Origin: Pseudomonas fluorescens
GTDB taxonomy: Bacteria > Pseudomonadota > Gammaproteobacteria > Pseudomonadales > Pseudomonadaceae
Assembly (NCBI RefSeq): GCF_000730425.1
Contig: NZ_CP008896.1
Location: 1,116,001 to 1,180,000, forward strand
Reading direction: 5' to 3'
DNA: 64,000 nucleotides
A program made the position numbers and the translations under genes. Below are positions 54,686 through 62,799 of the stretch, piece after piece (position 1 is the stretch's first letter; each line of letters starts with the position of its first letter). The notes below the pieces were generated by a model that made no database searches, had not been told where the DNA came from, and saw only the letters and a list, made by a program, of their open reading frames with translations.

Positions 54686-54751
54686 CTAATAACACTCAAC
54701 CAACTCAATTTCTTTGGTGTCTTCAGTCAACATCTGTCGCTTGATTGCCAT
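54686..54751 (-). CDS. Possible very small ORF downstream of tssM
   Basis: A 21-codon frame (MAIKRQMLTEDTKEIELVEC plus Tyr) starts at ATG 54751, 8 bases after AGGA, and lies 51 bases beyond the tssM stop. The composition is protein-like but the length gives little evidence. The rest of the 54519-54802 gap shows no terminator or gene I can support. Confidence 0.2.
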   Translation of the reverse strand: MAIKRQMLTEDTKEIELVECY

Positions 54752-54802
54752 GTAAACAGTCCTGTTTCAATTGTGGTTGCTTCGTCTCCAGCACTCGTTG
54801 AC

Positions 54803-57800
54803 TTATTCGCGTTCATTGCTCAAAACGGCTGCGGCGACACCCTCAACCTTGTTCATGATTTTCTTTGATCGACGCTCCTCCAACAATGTCCTGGGCAACA
54901 CAAACCCTTCAAAACTGCGCTGGGTAATCGGGTTGTTGGCCTTCTCCGCACCTATCCGATAACGCATCAGCCCATCGGCAATGGCAAAGGTCAGGTCCAC
55001 GCTGGTGGCGGTTCTTGCGTTGAGGTGTCCACGGCTAAGCAGCCGAAACAACGACCAGGGCCCCCGATAGCTCAGGCTGGCGGTATTGCCGGTGCTGTGC
55101 ATCAGGGTCAGCTGGCTGCCATGGGTATTGCCCAGGCTGTTGGGCCACACCAGCCCCGTGCGTTGCGGCGCACCGTGCTGGTACGGGATCAATTGGCCGT
55201 CAACGCTGAGCATGCTGCTGAGGCGGGAGGCGCTCAGCGCCAGGGGTTCGATGGTGAGTTGCACTGCCAGGTGACCGCGGTGGTTGAAGAAGGTGTCGCG
55301 GATGCGTTCGATCTTTTTCAGCTGTTCCAGCACGTCGCTGCGCACCAGGTAGCCGCCAAGGCTATCGGAGTACAGGGCATCGAGGTTGTCCTTGAGGAAC
55401 ACGTTCAGGTATTGATCATGGAACTGCTGCAGGCGCCCCTGCGGGCCGAAGAAGGCTTCGAAGTCTTCCAGCGAAGCGTCCTCGCCGCTGGCCTTGAATG
55501 GGTAGCGACCCGCCAGGCGGTCCTGGTAGAAGCTGTAGATCTCACTGTCCCAGCGTTTTTCCAGTTCGCGCAGGGCAGCAATCACCAGTACTTGCGAGGT
55601 CTGGTCGGCGAGCTTTTTGACGTGCTGGTTCAGGGGGTCGGGCAGGCCCACAGCGACACGTTGTAGGTTGGCGATGGGGTCGGCACCGCCCAGGGAAAAG
55701 CGGTTGAGTACGGTTTTCAGCGCCGCTTTGCCGGGGTCTGGGTTGTCGTGCACGGCTTTGGCGTAGTCGTAGACGGCATTGACGGAACGCAGGGTTTCTT
55801 CGTAATAAGACGGCTGCCCGCCTCGCACAGTGATCAGTTCCGCCAGGCTGGAGAACGCGCGCCGGATAGCCGCGGCTTGTTGCTGGCCGTCCGACACTTT
55901 GTCCAGCGCAAGCGGTTCTTGCCCTTCGGCCAAGGGCACCGACGGGTAGATCACACTGTTGTCGCGCAGGGTCTCCAGCAAGCGCCGCAGGGGGGCTGCC
56001 GGGCCGGTGACTTGTTCCAGTACCGCCACGCCATGGCTGAGATCGTCGAAGTCGGTGACCGCAAACTGATTCAGCGCACGTCGCCAGCTGTCGACGTAAT
56101 CGGCGCTGTACAAGGCGCGGACACGTTGGGTCAGCATGTTGCGGTCTTCGTTGGAGTAGTCCAGGCGTTGCCGTTCGCCGAGTACCCACTGGTCGATCAT
56201 GGCCAGTTCGACGATGCCCTCGGTGCCGGGCTCGAAATAGTCCTTGAAGCCTTTGGCGGTGAGCAGGGGCGCCATTAGCAGGCCACTGCCCTCCTGGTCA
56301 GCGTTCAGCGGACGGTAGACGATATCGAACGCTGGCCCCACCTCATTGCGCAGGTCCAACGGGCGATGCAGGCGCTCAAGAGCACCCTGCTTCAGGCTCA
56401 TATAGACCCGTTCAGCCATGGGCAACTGGCGCAATTGTTGTTGCACCTGGGCAATGCGCTCACGGTAGTGAGGGAGATCGGCGTCGGCGTATTTGAGCGC
56501 GTAGCCCAAGTGCCCCATCAAATCAGCCTGCAACTGGCCCTGACCCGGATAGGCGCGCTGCCACTGTTTGGCTACCCATTCCTGGACGATGGCCGGGCGG
56601 CGGTTTTGGCGTTCTTCGAGCATGCGGTAGACGCGCAAGGCCGACAGTTGCTGATTGCTGCCGGCGGGCGCGCTGTTGATGGCGTCCAGCACACCGCTGG
56701 CAATCGCCGGCAGGAAGCGTTTGGACAACAGATTCAAATAGGCCTCATCCACCGTAGGACCAATCGCCCGGCCCTGATACAGGCCCATATCCGACAACAG
56801 CGGCCAGGCTTCACGATAATCGCCATACACCAGCACCGCATCGCGGATCTGGTCGAGCGGCGCCAGCAGATTACGGCCCGTGGTGTCGACCTTGAGGTCA
56901 ATGTCTCGCCCACTGAACTCCTGGCTCTTGGCCAATACGCTGGCGGCTTTTTCACGGTTGATACCGAAGTAAAACTGCCAGGTCCCAATGGCCACCAAAC
57001 AACCTAGCGACGCGACACTGAAACCGGCGATCAGCAACCGCCGCTTGGTACGAGCCACCTTGATGTTGTCACCCGCCAGGCCCGCTTCGGGGTAGATCAC
57101 CCGCTGGAACAATTGCTGGGCGAAGTAGATGACCGTGCCACCGGCCGGTTTGACCTCGGGCGGCGGAGGCGACAGTTGATACGCCTGCCCGGCCTCTTTG
57201 ATAAAGGCGTTGCTGAGGGTGCCCTGTTGCAACACCGATGAAAAATACAGCCCACGCACCAGCGCCGGGGTGGTGAACCGATCACTGCCAAGCATTTCGC
57301 TCAGGAAGCCGAACAATGCCGGACGCACGCCGGCCATTTGACGCACTAACGCCTGCAAGCGATCACGCTCGATCACGGTGTGCGACTCACCCACACCGTC
57401 AAAAATCTGCTCGCTCAGGCAGGTGACAAACGCCTGGTATTGACGCGTCAGTTCCGCCAGCCATGCGTCGAAATCGTCCACCGCTTCCAGGCTGAAGGTG
57501 AAGCCCAGCAGGTCTTCGCGCCCGCTGCGTGACAATCGGGCAAAAAACTCTTCGAAGCCTTCCAGCAAATCGAACTTGCTCAGCGTCACGTACACCGGCA
57601 AGCGCGTGCCCAATTGCCGTGTCAGCTCATACAAGCGAGTGCGCAACAGGTTCGCATGCGCCTTGCGCTGTTCGGGACCTTGAGCCAGCAAGGCTTGCAC
57701 ATCCATCACCAGAACCACGCCGTTGAGCGCCCGACGGCTGCGGTTACGCGCCAACCAATCGAGCAGGTGCAGCCAGAGGCGCGGGTGAGTGCCAGGCGGC

Positions 57801-58441
57801 AACACCGGCTTGATCTTGCCCCGTTCGACGTTGCCGTCAGATGACTCGGGCTGGCTGAGAAACTCCCCCGGCGGGTCGATTAACACGGCTTGATCACCGA
57901 TCCACCAATCCACCGGGTAGGCGAGTTGCTCCTCCTGGTGTGCCCTGACCCCAGCCTTGGTCACATGGGACAAGGCAAAGCTCTGGTTGGAGCGGGTGAT
58001 CAGGCTGGTCTTGCCCGCATTTTCCTCGCCCAGCACCAGGTACCACGGCAATTGATAGAGCGAACGGCGGCGCTCCATGTTGTTCAACAGGTTGCCCAGG
58101 CTGCGATCCAGTGCCCGCTCCTGCGCTTCTATATACGGCAGGCACGGGTCGGCTTGCAGCGCGGCCTCATGCTGGCGTTCGATCTGCTGGCGCTGGTAAC
58201 GATCACGGACTCGCCATGCCCAGACCAGCAACGGCACCACGATCACCACGACACTGGCCGAGACCCGCATTGCCAACTCGACCAACGGCTGATGCTCGCG
58301 CCAAGTCCATTGTGGGCCCAGCCACCAGATGGCGATCAACAGGAACACCGTACCCAGTAGCACCAGTATCGGTATTGCCTGGTTGAATTGATGCAACACC
58401 GGCAGGCCCCAGCGTTTGAGGTAACTCCATACCCTTTTCAT
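54803..58441 (-). CDS. tssM: Type VI secretion membrane-complex protein TssM (IcmF)
   Basis: The protein has 1212 residues. Two N-terminal membrane segments (about 24-45 and 62-78) precede a cytoplasmic NTPase-like domain with an intact Walker A (GEENAGKT, 138-145) and DPPGEF as switch. A third membrane segment follows around residue 475 (LLIAGFSVASLGCLVAIGTW). The periplasmic part carries the IcmF-related and C-terminal TssM domains (from about 500). TssM spans the inner membrane and, with TssJ and TssL, anchors the T6SS baseplate. It is the last T6SS gene on this side; tssJ, tssL and other core genes are not in the window. Confidence 0.93.
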   Translation of the reverse strand: MKRVWSYLKRWGLPVLHQFNQAIPILVLLGTVFLLIAIWWLGPQWTWREHQPLVELAMRVSASVVVIVVPLLVWAWRVRDRYQRQQIERQHEAALQADPCLPYIEAQERALDRSLGNLLNNMERRRSLYQLPWYLVLGEENAGKTSLITRSNQSFALSHVTKAGVRAHQEEQLAYPVDWWIGDQAVLIDPPGEFLSQPESSDGNVERGKIKPVLPPGTHPRLWLHLLDWLARNRSRRALNGVVLVMDVQALLAQGPEQRKAHANLLRTRLYELTRQLGTRLPVYVTLSKFDLLEGFEEFFARLSRSGREDLLGFTFSLEAVDDFDAWLAELTRQYQAFVTCLSEQIFDGVGESHTVIERDRLQALVRQMAGVRPALFGFLSEMLGSDRFTTPALVRGLYFSSVLQQGTLSNAFIKEAGQAYQLSPPPPEVKPAGGTVIYFAQQLFQRVIYPEAGLAGDNIKVARTKRRLLIAGFSVASLGCLVAIGTWQFYFGINREKAASVLAKSQEFSGRDIDLKVDTTGRNLLAPLDQIRDAVLVYGDYREAWPLLSDMGLYQGRAIGPTVDEAYLNLLSKRFLPAIASGVLDAINSAPAGSNQQLSALRVYRMLEERQNRRPAIVQEWVAKQWQRAYPGQGQLQADLMGHLGYALKYADADLPHYRERIAQVQQQLRQLPMAERVYMSLKQGALERLHRPLDLRNEVGPAFDIVYRPLNADQEGSGLLMAPLLTAKGFKDYFEPGTEGIVELAMIDQWVLGERQRLDYSNEDRNMLTQRVRALYSADYVDSWRRALNQFAVTDFDDLSHGVAVLEQVTGPAAPLRRLLETLRDNSVIYPSVPLAEGQEPLALDKVSDGQQQAAAIRRAFSSLAELITVRGGQPSYYEETLRSVNAVYDYAKAVHDNPDPGKAALKTVLNRFSLGGADPIANLQRVAVGLPDPLNQHVKKLADQTSQVLVIAALRELEKRWDSEIYSFYQDRLAGRYPFKASGEDASLEDFEAFFGPQGRLQQFHDQYLNVFLKDNLDALYSDSLGGYLVRSDVLEQLKKIERIRDTFFNHRGHLAVQLTIEPLALSASRLSSMLSVDGQLIPYQHGAPQRTGLVWPNSLGNTHGSQLTLMHSTGNTASLSYRGPWSLFRLLSRGHLNARTATSVDLTFAIADGLMRYRIGAEKANNPITQRSFEGFVLPRTLLEERRSKKIMNKVEGVAAAVLSNERE

Positions 58442-58529
58442 GAATCGCTCCTAGCGTCTTTACAGCGTTCGTTCCCCATCGACAGGATGAACATGAGCTC
58501 CTTCGTTCTCACTGATGCCCCTACTACCG

Positions 58530-59762
58530 TCATGGCTTGCGCGCCTCAAAACTGGCGATGAATTCATCAAGGATGCGTTTGCTTTCGGCAGCCTCTTCGG
58601 GAGTAGGCCCGCGGGGGTTGAACCAGGGATCCGGTTTGGGTGCGACCGCACCGTAGCGGATGCGCACGGACTTGAGGATCGCATCCCACACGGCCATGGC
58701 TTCGTAGTCGGTTAGAGAGGGGTTGACGGGCTCTGTCGGCTCAGGAAGTTGCCAGAGCGGTCGTTCGTAGCCTCTGCTTGCGAAGCTGGGTAGGGTCCAG
58801 CGCACCAGGTCTTTGGGTTTACTCGGGTCAATGGCGGAGCGTTTTTTTCCGCCTGCCGACAACCGAAACCCCATGGCTGGGCGATTCAACGAAGGATTGT
58901 CGCGATAGTTCTCGCTCACAAAGAGTATTTGACGGTGAGTGTCATCACTGAAACCGATCAGGGACTCTTCGGCTTGCATGTCGGCCAGGGTGATTGGCCC
59001 AGCCCGCAGATTTTCATAGTCGCCAGCGAGAAATATTTGCGTGTCCTTTTGAGTTCGGACATGCAAGCGCTCTTTTTCATCCGGGGATAAGGCGTTGATG
59101 TAGACGTTCAGCGCCACATCCGAAGCTGGGGGACGAAAGTAGAAGCTAGCGATCTCCTGATCGTGATGACTCCTGATGACGATGGGCCCCAAGGCGAAAC
59201 CTGCACCGGCGTTCTGCGGGGCGGTCACCTTGAAGATTTCTGTGGAGAGTTCTAAAAGGCGCGCCTCAACTGGGGCGATGTTGCCCTTGAAGGAGTCGGC
59301 GCGGAGCATGACGTAGACGTCTTCGACCAGCAGATGGAGTTCGTGGACGAAGGTTTGGCGCTGAGTCATGCGCATGTAGTATTGCAACATGACACTCTGA
59401 GGTGTCTCCCTCCTAGCCGAAACCAGCATGGGTATATCATTCATTTCATCGTTCTTGACCGCCGCAATTCGATGCGCCCGTTCATTCAACGCAGCATCAA
59501 ACCGCTCCTGTGTCACGCCTTCCCCCAAAACACGCACAGCAACAGACGAATGATCGGCGCCCAAACCGTAATAGAGCTTCACATCACCTCCACCACTCCA
59601 ATTGGCGGGTAGATCGATCAGGCCTCGTCCCAGCGCCCAGGTGCGCATATGGGTAGTCAGTTCACTCACGTTTTTTTTCTCCAGTTCGCTGGGCTGGTTG
59701 AAGGCGGCACATCCGGTGAGGGCCACCACCGCCAGGCAGGCAAAAAGCTGACGCACGCTCAT
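58530..59762 (-). CDS. tli4: Tli4-family T6SS immunity lipoprotein, copy 2
   Basis: The start is taken at ATG 59762, 7 bases after AGGAGG, giving 410 residues. A lipoprotein signal (LFACLAVVALTGC) places it in the periplasm. The rest matches Tli4-type immunity proteins (RTWALGRGLIDLPANW near the N-terminus; a C-terminal domain ending GPTPEEAAESKRILDEFIAS). It is almost identical to the gene immediately upstream except for two patches (about residues 110-155 and 300-322). It protects against the Tle4-type phospholipase. The gap to tssM is 88 bp. Confidence 0.82.
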   Translation of the reverse strand: MSVRQLFACLAVVALTGCAAFNQPSELEKKNVSELTTHMRTWALGRGLIDLPANWSGGGDVKLYYGLGADHSSVAVRVLGEGVTQERFDAALNERAHRIAAVKNDEMNDIPMLVSARRETPQSVMLQYYMRMTQRQTFVHELHLLVEDVYVMLRADSFKGNIAPVEARLLELSTEIFKVTAPQNAGAGFALGPIVIRSHHDQEIASFYFRPPASDVALNVYINALSPDEKERLHVRTQKDTQIFLAGDYENLRAGPITLADMQAEESLIGFSDDTHRQILFVSENYRDNPSLNRPAMGFRLSAGGKKRSAIDPSKPKDLVRWTLPSFASRGYERPLWQLPEPTEPVNPSLTDYEAMAVWDAILKSVRIRYGAVAPKPDPWFNPRGPTPEEAAESKRILDEFIASFEARKP

Positions 59763-59779
59763 TACGTCGCCTCCTAGGG

Positions 59780-61015
59780 TCATGGCTTGCGCTCCGCAAA
59801 GCTGGCGATGAATTCATCAAGGATGCGTTTGCTTTCGGCAGCCTCTTCGGGAGTAGGCCCGCGGGGGTTGAACCAGGGATCCGCTTTGGGTGCCACCGCG
59901 CCGTAGCGGATGCGTACGGACTTGAGGATCGCGTCCCACACGGCCATGGCTTCGTAGTCGGTTAGAGAGGGGTTGACGGGTTCTGTCGGCTCAGGAAGTT
60001 GCCAGAGCGGTCGTTCGTAGCTTCTGCTTGCGAAGCTGGGTAGGGTCCAGCGCACCAGGTCTTCTGGTTCATCGGGGTCAATTGGACCTGCCTTCATCCC
60101 CCCTGCCGAAAGACGGATACTCATGGCTGGGCGATTCAGCGAAGGATTGTCGCGATAGTTCTCGCTCACAAAGAGTATTTGACGGTGAGTGTCGTCACTG
60201 AAACCGATCAGGGACTCTTCGGCTTGCATGTCGGCCAGAGTGATTGGCCCAGCCCGCAGATTTTCATAGTCGCCAGCGAGAAATATTTGCGTGTCCTTTT
60301 GAGTTCGGACATGCAAGCGCTCTTTTTCATCCAGGGATAAGGCGTTGATGTAGACGTTCAGCGCCACATCCGAAGCTGGGGGACGAAAGTAGAAGCTAGC
60401 GATCTCCTGATCGTGATGACTCCTGATGACGATGGGCCCCAAGGCGAAACCTGCACCGGCGTTCTGCGGGGCGGTCACCTTGAAGATTTCTGTGGAGAGT
60501 TTTAAAAGGCGCGCCTCAACTGGGGCGATGTTGCCATTGAAGGAGTCGGCGCGGAGCATGACGTAGACATCATCGATCAGCAGATGAGACTCGTGAATGA
60601 ACCAGTCCGGAATCTCAGTGCTCTCGTAGTACTGTAGTAATTTATGTTGCGCATCTACCTTTTTTACTGACACCAACATCGGGACATTGTCCATTTCATC
60701 GTTCTTGACCGCTGCAATTCGATGCGCCCGCTCATTCAACGCAGCATCAAACCGCTCTTGCGTCACGCCTTCCCCCAAAACACGCACTGCAACAGACGAA
60801 TGATCGGCGCCCAAACCGTAATAGAGCTTCACATCACCGCCGCCACGCCAGTTGGCAGGAAGGTCGATCAGGCCACGGCCCAGCGCCCAGGTGCGCATAT
60901 GGGTAGTCAGTTCACTCACGTTTTTTTTCTCCTGTTCGCTGGGCTGTTTGAAAGCGGCGCATCCGGTGAAAGAACCCAGCACCAGGCATGCGAAAAAAAC
61001 TGTCAGCTGACGCAT
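59780..61015 (-). CDS. tli4: Tli4-family T6SS immunity lipoprotein, copy 1
   Basis: The protein has 411 residues from ATG 61015, overlapping the end of the lipase gene by 13 bases. A lipoprotein signal (VFFACLVLGSFTGC) is followed by the same domain as copy 2. Compared with copy 2 the patches MDNVPMLVSVKKVDAQHKLL through DWFIHESHLLIDDV and MSIRLSAGGMKAGPIDPDEP differ. Being directly coupled to the effector gene, this copy is the likely cognate immunity protein. Confidence 0.83.
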   Translation of the reverse strand: MRQLTVFFACLVLGSFTGCAAFKQPSEQEKKNVSELTTHMRTWALGRGLIDLPANWRGGGDVKLYYGLGADHSSVAVRVLGEGVTQERFDAALNERAHRIAAVKNDEMDNVPMLVSVKKVDAQHKLLQYYESTEIPDWFIHESHLLIDDVYVMLRADSFNGNIAPVEARLLKLSTEIFKVTAPQNAGAGFALGPIVIRSHHDQEIASFYFRPPASDVALNVYINALSLDEKERLHVRTQKDTQIFLAGDYENLRAGPITLADMQAEESLIGFSDDTHRQILFVSENYRDNPSLNRPAMSIRLSAGGMKAGPIDPDEPEDLVRWTLPSFASRSYERPLWQLPEPTEPVNPSLTDYEAMAVWDAILKSVRIRYGAVAPKADPWFNPRGPTPEEAAESKRILDEFIASFAERKP

Positions 61016-62799
61016 AGGGGCCTCCTGGCTTTCGCCGCAATTTTGATAAGGGAATAGAGGGTGAACTGCTGCGCCAACGGGTTGGCGTAAGAGGCTTCAT
61101 GATCGAAACCGGGAGCCTTGATTTGCTGGCGAACCTCCCCATTGCGCGCATGCTTTATCGGCGCGCTGCCCGAACTCACCGGGACGGTGCCGTCGCCGGA
61201 ACCGTCCTGCATTTGGCAATGCAATTCCCAGTAACTGGTCTGTACGGTTTTGACGGGCGCGTCGGGGTCGCCCCGCATGGGGGGAATAGCTTGTTCTTGC
61301 CCTCCGACATACACAGGGCTGCGGCCATCATCCCTGACCTGATGCATCTCGAGATTGGACACTGTGAAGCTATCGGGGCGTGAGCCGTGGGGACCATTGA
61401 GGCGAGACCCGTGCTGCATTTGCCAGGTGACGGATTCGAAGCTGGGGTGCTTGTCTTCGTTGCCGTAGTAGACGTAGGTTTGGGGATGGTAGGAGCCACT
61501 GATACGTTGATGAAAGGCTTTTGCTTTTTTTATGTTGATCGCAAATGTCTCCCACGTAATGGGATCCCCGTCCTTCGGCGCCAACCACTCTTCACGCAGC
61601 AATCCCCACCAACGATCACGGCGTAGATAGATCTCTTCGTAAGGGTCTTTTACGGGCTGGCGCGGCATCGCCGAAACACCATGGTTGTCGATCAGTCTCA
61701 GCCAGCCAGGGGCATAATCTTGTGTGGGCAGCAACTGCAAGGCACCAGGCGCCTGCGCAAAAACGGCAGTGACTTCCTGGCCGGTCGGGCCAATCACTGC
61801 ACCCGCAATGCAATCTTCATCACTCATGCCGACCTTGCAACGGCGATAAGCCACCGGCGCCCCAGTGGCAGGCATTACCCCATGCACGACACCGGCAATT
61901 TTGGCGGCCATACCTGGCAACTGCGCACATCGACGCGCCACCAGCCCGCCCATGGAATGGGTGACGAGTATCACCTGCTGACAGTTGCGGCCGTATTGGA
62001 GCATCAGCTCGTCGATGCGCTCGGCCAGACGCTGTGCGGCTACTTTGTTGGAGTCCAACCAGTTATACCCACACGCATGCACCGGCATTCGAAAGCCGCC
62101 TCGCGCCACCAACTCATCCGAAACAATCGACGGCAACTGGCTGGCCAAGGTGGCGCCCAAGCCTGGCATGGCGATGGGTATTTCAGGTTTTAACCGGGTG
62201 ATGTGCGTCGGCCCTGGCTCGACGGCGACGCTATGCAGGTGCTCTGGCCGGATGTCGAATTGTGGCCATCGATGGGGCAGGAACTCGCTATTGAGCGTGT
62301 CTTCCAACCAGAGCAGGAACGCGTGATAGCTGGTTTCGCTGACCTCGCCCCAGCCGCGCTCTTGATAGCGTTTGCTCAGGGCGAAGATGGTCTTTTTCCT
62401 GTCCAGCCCTGGCTGCGCCAATACCGTACCGGCAGCACGCTTGGGCACCGCGCCTTGGTTGTCGACTTCCACCCTGTCCGGGTGCAACAGCTTTTGTCGG
62501 ATACCGGCCTTTTTGTTGATCCAATTCAAGGCAAGCCACATGTTCTTGCCCATGAACCCTGCGTCCAGGCGCCAGACAGGGACGGCCTTTTCCTTTTTAT
62601 TGCGTTTATCCGGCTTACTCTTCAAATTCGACCCCATAATCCCCGGCACAAAAATCACCGGCAATATCCCGTCCGGCGGCAATATGCAGTGCACCGGGTC
62701 GGTGATATGGCTAGGCGTCAGGGTCCAGGTATGCACAGGGTTGCCCCGGGCGTTATAGGTCATCGGGGCGATGCGCGGTGCCGATGGGTTATCAGTCAT
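61003..62799 (-). CDS. tle4: Tle4-type T6SS lipase/phospholipase effector
   Basis: The start is taken at ATG 62799, joined to the vgrG stop as TGATG with GGAG 7 bases upstream, giving 598 residues. The alpha/beta-hydrolase (PGAP1-like) features are VIFVPGIMGSNLK (oxyanion loop, 48-60), the nucleophile elbow THSMGG (280-285, Ser282), Asp in GSGDGTVPVSSG and His in GFDHEASYAN near the C-terminus. No signal peptide is present, as expected for T6SS delivery. The closest known arrangement is vgrG-tle4-tli4 of P. aeruginosa (TplE/TplEi). It should degrade target membrane phospholipids. Confidence 0.85.
   Translation of the reverse strand: MTDNPSAPRIAPMTYNARGNPVHTWTLTPSHITDPVHCILPPDGILPVIFVPGIMGSNLKSKPDKRNKKEKAVPVWRLDAGFMGKNMWLALNWINKKAGIRQKLLHPDRVEVDNQGAVPKRAAGTVLAQPGLDRKKTIFALSKRYQERGWGEVSETSYHAFLLWLEDTLNSEFLPHRWPQFDIRPEHLHSVAVEPGPTHITRLKPEIPIAMPGLGATLASQLPSIVSDELVARGGFRMPVHACGYNWLDSNKVAAQRLAERIDELMLQYGRNCQQVILVTHSMGGLVARRCAQLPGMAAKIAGVVHGVMPATGAPVAYRRCKVGMSDEDCIAGAVIGPTGQEVTAVFAQAPGALQLLPTQDYAPGWLRLIDNHGVSAMPRQPVKDPYEEIYLRRDRWWGLLREEWLAPKDGDPITWETFAINIKKAKAFHQRISGSYHPQTYVYYGNEDKHPSFESVTWQMQHGSRLNGPHGSRPDSFTVSNLEMHQVRDDGRSPVYVGGQEQAIPPMRGDPDAPVKTVQTSYWELHCQMQDGSGDGTVPVSSGSAPIKHARNGEVRQQIKAPGFDHEASYANPLAQQFTLYSLIKIAAKARRPLCVS

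Larger units (their letters stand above)
58530..61015 (-). repeat. Tandem direct duplication of the tli4 gene
   Basis: The two immunity genes form a direct repeat with a period of about 1.25 kb (58530-59762 and 59780-61015). Long blocks differ at only a few bases. Divergence is concentrated where the proteins differ, near 59300-59460 versus 60560-60720 and near 58810-58880 versus 60060-60130. Confidence 0.85.
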
